64,000 nucleotides of DNA, taken from positions 66,810,757 through 66,874,756 of the forward strand of contig NC_134023.1 in the NCBI RefSeq assembly GCF_040712315.1, given 5' to 3'. Of the stretch, positions 1-10,331 are shown piece by piece. A program made the position numbers and the translations under genes. Source of the DNA: Castanea sativa. Taxonomy: Eukaryota; Streptophyta; Magnoliopsida; Fagales; Fagaceae. Numbering within the stretch: position 1 is the first letter of the stretch; every line of letters begins with the position of its first letter. The notes under the pieces were generated by a model. That model saw nothing but the letters and a program-made list of their open reading frames with translations. It searched no databases and was not told where the DNA came from.

Positions 1-636
1 ACATACACACACACACAGCAACCCACGGTCATACCCATTCAAAAAAAATCACTATTGAAGCCATCACTAGAAAGACCCACGCCGCTGCATCCACTGACCA
101 CGCTGTAGCCCACCAAAATCACACCTATTGAAATCAACCCACCGCCACCCACCGACCTAAAACCCACTCCCACATAGATCACAACCCATGCGACCCAACA
201 CTAACCCACAGCGATCTCCATCGCTAACTACTGCAAAGCCACACAACCTTCACCCACAAACACAACAAAAATTTATGAAAACCAAATTGCTCAATTCGCC
301 ACTAGGTAGCTCAATTTTGTTGAAGCTCGAAGGAAGCAAATTCGCCACTGGGAAGCTTGAAGGAAGTTGATTTTGTTAACCCACGCGGAGATGCTGATCC
401 AAACCTAGCCCACCGATCCACGTCGATCCAACCTCCAAAATCCAAAACCCAGCATCAATGCAAGCTTTGAACGTACAAGAGATATGTGAGAGAGGGAGTG
501 AGGAGGGAGGAGCTGTTGTGAGAGACAGTGAGAGGAACTGAGAGTCAAAATGAGAGAGAGAGAGAGAGAGAGATGAGAGACCGTGAAGAGAGAAAGGTTT
601 ACGCACAAAATATTAGACCTGCACTATAGCACAATT

Positions 637-671
<35 letters not shown>

Positions 672-730
672 TAGTTACATTTTACAACATCCAATGGAGG
701 GGGCATTTTGGGCTGAATGGTTTCTATAAG
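1..730. repeat. Low-complexity, MITE-interior-like sequence
   Basis: No gene is supported here. The plus strand has a CA/CCA-rich stretch (1-300), a GA-rich stretch with (GA)n at about 551-572, and a T tract at about 639-667. The CCACC-rich part followed by an AG-rich part and a 'tgcactatag' motif resembles the interior of the TIR elements at 4210-5834 and 47150-48026. This may be the right part of another member cut by the window edge. The short ORFs here follow the simple repeats and look spurious. Confidence 0.35.
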
Positions 731-1014
731 CTTAAATTTGGCATTTAGCTATTCCGTTGCTGATACTCTTATGCTTCTACTGGTATTAATATTTTTATGG
801 GTTGTGGCACTTTTTTAGACTTCTACTATTGCTAATACTTTTACAAGTGTTAATTGTGACGAATTTGCAGGCTTAGAGTGTGAGTTAGGTGACGCCTCAA
901 AGTTAATTAAGTACATTTGAATTTGTGCTGTACAAATCATCCTTTGGTGGACATGGAATGCAACAATAAAGAGAAAAGGAGGAGTAGTTTGATCCATTTC
1001 TTTTTTGTAAAAAC

Positions 1015-1058
<44 letters not shown>

Positions 1059-1081
1059 CGGGTATGATACAATGTTAAAGG

Positions 1082-1131
<50 letters not shown>
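1015..1131. repeat. (TAA)n and (TA)n microsatellites
   Basis: A pure trinucleotide ATA/TAA run fills 1015-1058 and a pure TA run fills 1083-1131, 24 bp apart. Both are likely length-polymorphic. A poly-A tract follows at about 1311-1337. Confidence 0.95.
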
Positions 1132-1134
<3 letters not shown>

Positions 1135-2219
1135 TTAATTTCAAATTTCACTACACATTTTAGAAATTTCCACTAATTAAAGAGACCATGAAATATGAAT
1201 AGAAGCATTTAGGTGAGTGATTCTTTAAGATAATAGCATGAAATTCTAACCTAACGAACAAAAAAACAATAAAATAATACCATATATACCTACGGAGATG
1301 TCAATCTGCAAAAAAAAAAAAAAAAAAAAAAAAAAAACACATTAATAAAAATCCTAAAATAATATACCAGTGGGCAGCTCCGGGAACAATTGAACCTCAA
1401 ATTATGCAGATGTTGTTGTGGTTGAAAGTTCCACATGAGGTGCAAAGTCAGTCAATCTTGAAGGTCTTGGTGTGTCAGGCCTCCATGTGTTCAAGACACT
1501 CTGGCTAGCTCTTGTAAGCAGTTCCACACACCTGACAGTCGAAAATGAACGCATTGTTGTGGTCACTACTCAACCAGCTTAAGCACGTTTCCAAAATTAA
1601 GCGTGCAATAATACAATTTTTATTTTATTTTTTTATTTTTTTTAGTGTTGTAAGGTTTAAAAGTGATATGTTTAAGAGTGTTGTAATGTTTAAAATTTGC
1701 AAATAGGTTGTGAATGCTCTAAACTAGCTAAGTTCCAAATGTAGGTTGTATCTCTAGTTATCTCTTCTTTCTTTTTTTCTTTTTTTTAATCGAAGGAAGG
1801 TAATTTTGAGGACAAAATTTGGCTACAACTTACAATAAGGAGAAAAAATGTGCTCACTTGCTATTATAATTTATAAAATTTCATATACAAACATAATTAA
1901 AATAAATAACTATTTATGAGTACTATAATTAACAAATTTTCATATTTATATGCTAGATGACTTAACTAAAAAAGTTTTTTATCGTTGAATAAAAAATATA
2001 TGGTCAATTACATCAAGGACGGACTCAGGATTTTAAGTTAGCACTCAGCAGGAGCCAGAGTATAAAGAAAAAAAACTCCAAATAGGCATTTATATAGTAT
2101 TAAAAAATTATAAATACACAAAATCGTTGTTTCTAAATACATTAAAATGCAATCGTTTACCAGCAAAAACAAAATAATGTTTTTTTTTTTTTTTTTCAAT
2201 ACTAGGCTGGCTATGGTTT

Positions 2220-2914
2220 TGTAGGGGGTAAAAGGACCCAAGTGGGCATATAGGCCTTTGGACTGAAGCATGGAAGGCCGACCTACTCCAGAATTAAACT
2301 CTACGAATTGGCCCATACGCCGAGGATCCGAGGGTACAGCCGAGAACGAGCTTCTCTGCGGACAAATCCAAGAGAACTCAAAACTTCATTATGGAGGTCA
2401 AGGTATAACTCTGGAAAGACTAATGGTTAAAAGGGAATACCCTGAACCTTCTAGATGCACCAGTGTTAAAGAAAATATCAAGTGCAAAGGCTGCTACCTC
2501 CGCCTTAAAGGCTCTGCATTTACCTCCCTGACAGCATTAATGGGGAAGTGACCCCTGAACAGTAGGGCTGAAACTTCTAGTTACTGTCCAAAAACTATCA
2601 GGGAAGGCAGTATTTAAGGGGGGTGGAGGCCAGAGAGAGAAGAAAGGATCGGCAACAAAGAAAGAGACTAAGAATTGTAACTTTTAAGGAAGAAATAGCA
2701 ATAATACAGAAGTAGTCATCGGCTAACGTCCGAGGAGGCCTATTTTCAGTTATCTTTTGTTATCTACCTGTGTTTGTAACTCTTAGCCCGTTATTAAGTT
2801 CTCAGCACTTCTAATCTAGGTTTCAAACCCACGCTCTACAAATTTTATTGTCTAAGGCTCATTGGGCCTGAGCCCGTAGTTGTTTTTGGGTCCAGGTGCA
2901 ATTGTGCACTTACA
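2220..2914 (+). mobile_element. Solo LTR, probably Ty3/Gypsy
   Basis: A 695-bp segment starts TGTAGGGGG and ends GCACTTACA, flanked by a perfect 5-bp duplication GGTTT at 2215-2219 and 2915-2919. It contains a TATA-like 'tatttaagg' near 2611 and a purine-rich stretch after it, as expected for an LTR promoter on the plus strand. No PBS, PPT or coding region lies beside it, so it is a solo LTR left by LTR-LTR recombination. Assignment to Gypsy rests on general composition only. The 93-codon ORF inside it is not a gene. Confidence 0.85.
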
Positions 2915-2941
2915 GGTTTTTTTTTTTTTTTTTTAAAATTA

Positions 2942-3337
2942 GATCATTCACAGTGGTGGTGCTAAAAATTTTAGTTTTTAACAACTCAAAAAACTACTTT
3001 ATCTATTTTACCACCCTGCTTTACAATACACATAATATCAATGTTCTATTTCTTTTATCACTTCATTTAAAATAATATAAACAACTCATTAAAGTAATAA
3101 AATGAAGAAAGAAAATTTAAGTTTTTTAATTGAAGGAAGAAATATAATCTTAATAAAATATTTTATTTTATTTTATTTTATTTTTAACAACTTGCTACAG
3201 TCAATTGGTATTTGTACCAGTTTACTGTAGTTGTAATAAATTTAGTTTCAACTTCTCCAATAACACATGATTTTTTGGTCTTTGGTGATAAAATAGTTTT
3301 TTATGTTGCTAAAATACAATCACCATTGTAAATGTGT
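2942..3337. mobile_element. PIF/Harbinger-type MITE, GAGCATC family
   Basis: A degenerate member of the family whose ends read GAGCATYCACAG. The left end is GATCATTCACAGTGGTGGTG and the right end in reverse complement starts ACACATTTACAATGGTGATT. A TTA duplication flanks it (2939-2941 and 3338-3340). The interior (tttatctattttaccac, aataatataaac) matches the 4210, 47150 and 63.0-kb copies. Confidence 0.6.
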
Positions 3338-3636
3338 TTATTGTTTTGTTAAATTTTTGGGTTTAATAGTTGCTATTTGGGTTAGGCTAATTAGGTTGAT
3401 TAGGGAAAATGGGCCTAAAGTTTTGGAAGGAGGTCCAACTACAAAAATAAAAATATATAATAACTATAAAAAATAAAAATTGGACCCAAGGGCCCTTGGG
3501 TCCCCACTTGGGTCCATCCCTGAATTACATCATGGAATACAAGTTATATGTTAAAATTTTATTAAAAATTTTTGGTACCCTTAAATTTGGATATTTTGTC
3601 CAACAAAATAATAATAATTCGGATCTTGTAAGATTT

Positions 3637-3967
3637 AAGCTTGGTTTGGATAGCGCTGAACGCGTCCAGCGTTCAGCGTTTTCCTTTTTTTTTTTTTCTT
3701 TTTTTTTTTTTTACCCTGCTACCCGTTTCTGCTTTTAGGGGACAAGTCACTATGCGTGAATAGTGTGCGCATTGTTCACGCACTGTTCACGTACTGTGCG
3801 CGCACTGTTCACGTACTGTGCGCGCACTGTTCACGTACTTTTCAGCAATTTTTTAATTAAAAGTGGGTCCTACGGTACTATTTACACATTTAAAAATTAT
3901 TTTTTTACAGTGTTTTCAGCTTTTAGTTTTCAATTTTTAGTTTTTAGCTGTATCGAAACGGACCCTT
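3637..3967. mobile_element. Small hAT-like MITE
   Basis: The left end AAGCTTGGTTTGGATAG and the right end, whose reverse complement reads AAGGGTCCGTTTCGATAC, form imperfect terminal inverted repeats. The 'GTTTGGATA' core recurs in elements at 23826, 44898 and 52441. I could not find a clear target duplication here. The element contains the 22-bp tandem repeat at 3766-3842. Confidence 0.55.
3766..3842. repeat. 22-bp minisatellite
   Basis: About three tandem copies of a unit reading CACTGTTCACGTACTGTGCG plus two bases. Each unit is GC-rich and partly palindromic (GTGCGCGCAC), in contrast to the AT-rich surroundings. Confidence 0.8.
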
Positions 3968-4209
3968 AATTGTATTTACGTAGCTTTTTTTTATATTCTA
4001 ATGAGATATAGTTACTTTGTATAAATCATATATAATAAAGGCCAAACGACGACAATATTATAAAGGTCAAATGACGACAATATTTACAATATTTTAAATT
4101 GTAAAATAAAGGTCAAAAGTTCAATTTAAACTTTTCTTTCTTTAATTTTGTTGTCACTTATATCACTTATGCAAGCATTTACAAGTTGTGTGTTTCTTAT
4201 CACTTGTTA

Positions 4210-5834
4210 GAGCATCTACAGTAGAGAAGTTAAAAATTTAGCTATTTAGTACCACAAAAAGTTATTTTATCTATTTTACCTACTCATATGCTGCAGCAAT
4301 GGATCTATTTTAGCTTTTAATACAATAAAATAATATAAACATCACAATAAAATAATATATTCACTACAATAAAATAATATATCCACTATAATAAACAATA
4401 ATCACAACCACCCGCAACCGCTACCGCTGTCACTACCGCCGCCACTACCGACTCTTCAACCGCCACTGCAATCACTACTACTGCCACTACCGCCACCACC
4501 GACTCTTCCACCGCCAATGCCAACGCCACCGACTTTTCGCCACCAATGACACCGCCACATGATAGAATAATATATTTTCTACAATAAACAACAATCACAG
4601 CCACTACCACTGTCACTACCACCACTGCCATCGCAACTGCCACCACCACCGCAACCGCCACCATCAAAAAAATTATTTTTTTTTTCTCACCAATATTAGA
4701 TAGTAATAACCTACCACTTAAAATTTATTGCAAAAATATTATGGTAACATTTCTTAATTTTAATTTCTTATTATTCTTTATTTTATTTTTCCTATTTATC
4801 TTATTTGGTTTCATCCAAATACACATTGTTTTTTTTTTTTTTCTCTTTGTTTTTCTCCTCCACACACATACTCCTCTTATCTCCTCCACCCTCCACCACA
4901 CCTTTTAACTTTGAACCATTTTTTATTTTTTATTGTTTTATCTTTTTGTTACTTTTTCTCCTCATCTCCTTCTCCATTTATTCAACTGTTCTCTGTCCAA
5001 CCAAGCTTCAGTTCCGCTCAGTCCAACTAAAGCAACACCACTAGGTCCACCACCACACCTCTATCAACCTCTGGTTCATGGTTTCTTTGTTTTTTTTTTT
5101 TTTTTTTTTTGGTTCAAATGAAAAAATTGCAAAAGAAACTATTTCGGACTGAAATACATTTTTCGTCTGAAATGGCCGAAATGGGCAAGACGAAATAAGG
5201 GGTTATGGTTCATGGGTTGTGACTCTCTCAGTGATGGATTTTGGTTATGGGTTTTTTCGTTTTGGTGATGTTTTGGCCGTGGGTTTTGCCGATGTTTGCT
5301 TCTTCTTCTTTTTTTTTTTTCCTGGTAGTGGTGGGTTTGATGAGTGTGGGTGTGGTTGGGTTTATGACTAATGTGGTGGTGGTGGTGGTGGTGGGGGTTG
5401 CTGTGGTGGTGGAGGTGGTGATTTATATTGGTGGTGGTGGGTTTGAAGAGTGTGGGTATGGTTGGATTTGTGATTAATGTGGTGGTGGTGGTGGTGGTGG
5501 GGGTTACCGTGGTCAAAGCTGGGTCTGTGGCGGTGTGGGTCAGGGGGCGGCGGCGTAAGAAGTCTAAAAGTTGAGAGAGAAAGAGTTGAGAGATTGTGAG
5601 AGTTCTCAGAAGAAAAGAAAAAAAAAAAGAAAAAATAATATTTTAATCCAGCTGAGGAATAAATTTTTTTTTTTTTTTAGCTCTCCGCTATAGTGTACAT
5701 GTATGTATAGATGTGCACCATAGAAAAAAGGTAAAAAATTTTAGGTATAGCACCACTGCTGCAACCCTCTTATTTGTGTTTTGGTGTAGCTAAAATAGCT
5801 ATATAGCTATTTAGCTACACTGTTGCAAATGCTC
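4210..5834. mobile_element. PIF/Harbinger-type TIR element, 1.6 kb
   Basis: The termini are GAGCATCTACAGTAGAGAAG and, in reverse complement at the right, GAGCATTTGCAACAGTGTAG. TTA flanks both sides (4207-4209 and 5835-5837). The matching site in unit 2 (about 9690) reads straight through, so this is a filled/empty-site pair. The interior has CCACCG-rich (4400-4660) and GGTGGT-rich (5360-5510) simple sequence. ORFs over those parts encode single-residue-biased strings and are not genes. No transposase is present. Confidence 0.9.
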
Positions 5835-5909
5835 TTAGGTATCACGAGTGACTTTTAAACTTGATTCCCTTTCTACACCCTTATTTTAGTTCAGTTTAGA
5901 CTAGAGTTA

Positions 5910-6049
5910 GGGCCCGTTTAGTACATATATTTAAATATATATTTTCAGTTTTTAAACAAAGTTATACGTATTTTCATACACTTTTTTCACTTACACGTAT
6001 TTCTAAAAATACTGAAAATTGTTGATTAAACACACGTACCAAACGGCCC
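5910..6049. mobile_element. 140-bp MITE, GGGCCCGTTT family
   Basis: The terminal inverted repeats are GGGCCCGTTTAGTAC and its counterpart GTACCAAACGGCCC, with TTA duplicated at 5907-5909 and 6050-6052. The empty site is preserved in unit 2 at about 9760 (agagttaatg). Relatives lie at 15634-15773 and 59603-60040. Confidence 0.9.
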
Positions 6050-6539
6050 TTAATGTTTCTAACTTTTGTATTACTGGTCTTGCCTTTCTTCTTCTTCCTC
6101 TTTGTTTTTGTTTTTGTTTATTTATTTTGTTAAAAATACATTAGAATTTTATCTTATAACATCTACTCAGGTTCTTACTATCAAGTTAAGTGTGCATTTG
6201 ACTCTAAATTAAAAAGCTAATTTATTTTACTATTCAGCTTATTTTTGCTACTATTCATGGGTCTCACTGCACTATTTGATACTATTCATGGGTTCCACTG
6301 TACTATTTCAGCTAACTTTTACTTTTATCTACAATACTTTCAGTAAAAAATTTTCAGTTTCAGCAAAATAAGCAGATTCTAAATAGATTCATATATTTTA
6401 TTCGATTACCAAAAATTTTATCAAGGAACTCAATTGGTAATCAAATAGAATTTGATTACCAGCTCGTATTATATATAGTATTTGTCTGTCCCCAAACAAA
6501 ACCAAATGCAATAGCCCCCCTAAGCGCAGGAAATTGAGA

Positions 6540-7292
6540 ATGGAAGCTACACACAACACTATTAGTGTCTTAATGCTCCCATGGCTAGCTCATGGCCATA
6601 TATCACCCTTCCTAGAGCTAGCCAAGAAGCTCACAACTAGAAACATTCATATTTATTTTTGTACTACACCTATAAACCTTGGCCCCATCAAACAAAAACT
6701 ATCTGAAAAGGATTCACTTTCAATAGAACTTGTAGAACTCCATCTTCCATCCTTACTCGAGCTTCCACCACAATACCACACAACCAATGGCTTGCCACCC
6801 CATCTCATGCCCATACTCAAAAAGGCCATGGACATGGCTAGCCTAAACATCACCACCATTTTAAAGCAATTAAAGCCTGATTTGTTTATTTATGACTTTC
6901 TTCAGATATTGGCACCATCACTAGCTCAATCACAAAATATTCCAACCGTTGAGTTCTTGGCCTTGAGTGCTTCAATGGCATCTTTTTTTATGCACCTTGC
7001 CAACAACCCTGGTGTAGAATATCCTTCTCCAGAACTTTATCTTCGGGATTATGAGGTTCGTAAGTTCGCAGATGATACTGACGATGGGGATCGAATACTA
7101 GAATGCTTCCAACAATCTTCTGAAATCATTTTGATAAAAAAAATTTCGAGAAATCGAGGCAAAGTATATTGATTATCTCTTTGTTTTAGCGAAGAAGAAG
7201 ATTGTGCCGGTTGGTCCACTTGTTCAAGACCTCGTGGAAGAAGATGAGAAAAAGGAAATCATAGAGTGGCTTAATGGCAAGGAACCATCATC
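6540..7292 (+). pseudogene. UGT94-like glycosyltransferase pseudogene, 3'-truncated (copy 1)
   Basis: The ATG at 6540 opens a reading frame matching the N-terminal acceptor-binding half of plant family-1 UDP-glycosyltransferases. It begins METHN-like, then LMLPWLAHGHISPFLELAKK, the typical start of UGT94/UGT91-type enzymes that add a sugar to an already glycosylated small molecule. A single extra A in the A-tract at 7136-7143 shifts the frame and gives a stop at about 7170. Homology then continues in the other frame to about 7292 (IVPVGPLVQD, KEPSS). Beyond that the gene is replaced by unrelated DNA, so the PSPG sugar-donor box is missing. At the break the 'cttgttcaagacct' string from 7219 is repeated. 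It cannot make an active enzyme. Family assignment is by recalled motifs, and the exact subfamily is less sure. Confidence 0.88.
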
Positions 7293-8590
7293 ACTTGTTC
7301 AAGACCTTGTTGACTAGTTTTTACCCTTTTAGCCCTTAACTGCTTTTGTCTGGATTTGGGTGTCCTTCCCGACCACTCACTAGTTTGTTAGCTGTCCAGC
7401 TATCACCACTTATTTGTGCTGGCTGTGCCACTACCTATTACCAGACAAAGAAAACTCTTTTGTTTGCTTGTTCACCGTAGCATTCTTATCCTCCACGGAG
7501 TGGGTATTCTCTCTTGCTATCCCTCATGGTATGCACCTAGTGGTCCCAGTTCATCTTCCCTCTTTTGGGTAGTGTGTCATCCTAGCAGGACATTTCCCCC
7601 AAAAGAGTTTGAGCGGGAACTCCAAAATAGGCTTTCCCCTTCTCTCCACCGCTAGACCATACCCCCTCTAACCTCTGACCCATGACCCACTACCCCTGTA
7701 TTGGCTGGATATAGGTTGGTAGTGCTTGGGCCTTGCGCGTGCTCCTCTTCCATATACATCAAAAGCTTGTCTGCTGCTTATGCATTTGCCATGGTCTGGA
7801 GGTTCATCTGTGTATTCTACCGCTCATCTTTGACCTCTTATGGCGTGAACTGATTTCTAATTTTCCATTCTTTATTGGCTTGCTCCTTCTTAGGGCTGGG
7901 CCGTGCTTGATTGCGGGTTCGCCCCTCTTAAGCCCATTCTTTGCTCCTTCCGTAATCTTGTTGTCATTCCTGCCATATCACCCTGCCATTCCTGCTGTGG
8001 TGTTTTTTGACCCATGCCTGCTGGACCTCTTTTAGGCCTGCTGCACGTTCTTCTCCCAATTGGTTTCAATGAATCAGTATGATTATTAGATTCATACTCT
8101 TTCTACTTTGGGCTTCCTGGGCCCATTACATTGCTTGTGGGCTCCTTTTGCCAATTTCTTCCTTATTGGGCATCCTTGGCCTATTTTCCCTCATTAGGCA
8201 TCCTCGGCCCATTTCCAATTCTACATTCTCATGGGCTTTTACTAACTACTTTTGGGTTTCCCTATCCCAATTACTATATTCTTCGTCATTGGGGTTCATG
8301 AGCTTTCCACAAACCCTTTACTTTCTTACTTCATTACATTAGGTCTGTTGTGACCCATTCTCGCTTTTCTACATCACATAATACCCATGGAATTACTGTT
8401 TCTTCCTTTGGGCTCCTGTTGGCCCATTTGATTTTCCAAGGTCCATTTGTTTACTTTATGGGTCTAAGACCCATCATTCCTGCCATTCGGGCTTGGTGAG
8501 TTTTTTTCTCTCAATCCATTAACTCTTTTATTGCCCATATAGTTGAGCTTCTTCCTACTGCCGGGCTTTCCCAAAATGAGCATCAATAGA
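7293..8590. mobile_element. Non-coding retrotransposon-like insert
   Basis: About 1.3 kb, relatively C- and T-rich, with many 'ggcccatt' and 'gggctt' motifs, unlike the AT-rich flanks. This style is common in the untranslated internal parts or LTRs of large plant LTR elements. It replaces the UGT 3' half and everything equivalent to 11.1-15.85 kb of unit 2. I find no PBS, PPT, terminal repeat or pol coding. ORFs of 79-100 codons here look spurious. Confidence 0.4.
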
Positions 8591-8860
8591 TAGTAACAAG
8601 TATAATGTAAGATACCAGGCCAACAAGTCTCAAGAATTGGGTCTGAGCCTCAACAACAAGCTGTGTATTGGTGCTCCTTATATCCCGTCTCCATTTTAAA
8701 TTGTCTAAAGATAATAAATGAGTTTCTCACAGATTAGGAGCATGGGGTCTTACCCGAGAGCAGGTTAGGAGCTACTATAGTTACGCCCAAATAGGAAATT
8801 CACACTAATTGCCCCCTCTACTCATTTTTGTTTGCCAAAAAAAAAAAATTTCAACAACAA
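8590..8860 (+). mobile_element. SINE relic lacking its A box (unit 1 tail)
   Basis: This copy matches the SINE at 15901-16150 but lacks about 23 bp that include the A box, joining straight into 'taagatacca'. The B-box-like 'gggtctgagcc' remains near 8640. The following A tract and the sequence to 9630 also match unit 2, so the SINE was present before the duplication. Confidence 0.6.
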
Positions 8861-9502
8861 AAAAATGATTTTTTTTTTCCAGATATGAAATGGTAAGTTA
8901 TCCCTAAAAAGTCTAATAGGAACTTAAAAGGAACAAGAATACTATACTTTTTCTTTCTTTAGTCTTTTTTTTTTACACCGAATTTTTTTTTCTTAACAAG
9001 TTTTTAAATAAGGTATATTCATTAGGAAGTGATCATCTGAGTCAAACTATATGACCTATGGCAGATTTAATTATGTGGTTTTCAATTAAAACCATTTTGC
9101 ATCTTTTTGATAATCTTTTTATTGGCAGATTTGAAAACATTACATGACCTATGGCAGATTTGAAATTCTATTGAATACTATTGTTTTTTTATTTAACAAA
9201 TGATTGGTTGTTTTTTAAGTTCCATTCTATTTTATTGAGTTTGTATTAAGTTGCAAATTATGGCGGATAACATATGGAGATGCCACGTTCCATTTATTCT
9301 TCTTTCCCCCTAGCTTAGTCTTTTTTGCACAAAAGGGAAATACAGATAAACCATCACCTATATACAGAGCAAACCATCACAGTTAAGTTAGCAACTGGCT
9401 AAAACAACAGAAATGGATGACAGCCTTACAATCATACAACTACCATATACAGACTAGTATATTGCAGACCACAAAAAACAGGTAAATTTCAAAACAGCAT
9501 CT

Positions 9503-9632
9503 TCATTGGCGACTTGCACGGGCTGTGTCGAATCCCATTGAAACCAAAAAAAGACAGGTTAGCAAATATGTAGGGCATGTATCATATAAGATTTCTCTAT
9601 CCCTTTGAGAAGCTCTCTGCTTTGCCAATATG
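9503..9632 (-). pseudogene. RNase H (RVT_3) C-terminal fragment, unit 1
   Basis: On the minus strand the frame ends AKQRASQRDREILYDT ... GFDTARASRQ and stops. This corresponds to the end of the RNase H-like domain found at the C-terminus of plant LINE polyproteins and related host-annotated proteins. The better copy at 16742-16925 has the preceding 'EANFWADRLAK' motif. It is cut at the duplication junction, so only about 40 residues remain. It is non-functional. Confidence 0.6.
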
Positions 9633-10331
9633 TCACTTATATCACTTATGCAAGCACTTACGCAAGCTTTTTTGTTTCTTATCACTGGTCAGGTATCACC
9701 AGTGACGTTTAAACTTGATTCCCTTTCTAAATCCTCATTTTAGTTTAGTTTAGACCAGAGTTAATGTTTCTAACTTTTGTATTACGAGTCTTACCTTTCT
9801 TCTTCTTCTTCTTCTTCTTCTTTGTTTTTGTTTATTTATTTTTTAAAAAATACTTTAGAATTTTAACTTATAACATCTATTCAGGTTCTTATTATCAAGT
9901 TAAGTGTGGGTTTGACTCCAAATTAAAATGTGCGTTTAGATGTGGATTAAAATTATAAATTATTTTACTATTCAACTTATTTTTTCTACTATTCATGGGT
10001 CTCACTGCACTTTTTGGCACTATTCATGAGCCTACTGTATTAGTTCAACTAACTTTTACCTTTACGTACAGTATTTTTAACAATAAGTTTTCAGTTTCAG
10101 TAAAATAAAAGGTATTCAAATAGACCCATACAAACTAATTTTTGGTGTAAATTATTTTAACAAAAAAGAAAAACCCATATATTTTATTTGATTACCAAAA
10201 AATTTATCAATTGATCTCACAGGAACTCAATTGGTAATCAAATAAAATTTGATTACGTGCTCGTATTATATGTAGTATCTGTCCCCAAACAAAACCAAAA
10301 GCAATAGCCCCCAAAGAGCAGGAAATTGAGA

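Larger units (their letters stand above)
2014..3522. mobile_element. hAT-type TIR element hosting nested insertions
   Basis: The ends are inverted repeats: CAAGGACGGACTCA at the left, and CAGGGATGGACCCA when the right end is read in reverse complement (12 of 14 match). An 8-bp direct repeat AATTACAT flanks both ends (2006-2013 and 3523-3530). An 8-bp target duplication with CAGGG-like termini is the signature of the hAT superfamily. No transposase is visible, so this is a non-autonomous copy. A solo LTR (2220-2914) and a MITE (2942-3337) sit inside it. Confidence 0.8.
4150..9630. repeat. Segmental tandem duplication, unit 1
   Basis: The sequence from 4150 (tgtcacttatatcacttatg) matches the sequence from 9630, and the tail block 8590-9630 matches 15880-16835. 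The order in both units is upstream segment, UGT94-like gene, then tail block with SINE and RNase H fragment. The junction at about 9630 joins a tail block directly to a new upstream segment over a short shared 'tgt', as in unequal or microhomology-mediated recombination. Unit 1 differs from unit 2 by two MITE insertions (4210-5834, 5910-6049) and by replacement of the UGT 3' part. Confidence 0.85.

Noticed and set aside
815..1151. Overlapping minus-strand ORFs over (TAA)n and (TA)n
   Set aside because: They encode Leu/Ile/Tyr strings that simply translate the microsatellites. Neither resembles a protein.
2038..2551. ORFs of 92-93 codons inside the solo LTR region
   Set aside because: They lie in an LTR defined by TG...CA ends and a GGTTT duplication, with no protein family match.
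4386..5516. ORFs rich in Val/Ala or His/Thr in the element at 4210-5834
   Set aside because: Products of CCACCG and GGTGGT simple repeats in a non-autonomous element.
7416..8342. Three ORFs of 79-100 codons
   Set aside because: They occur in retrotransposon-like non-coding DNA, are not in one frame, and show no motifs.
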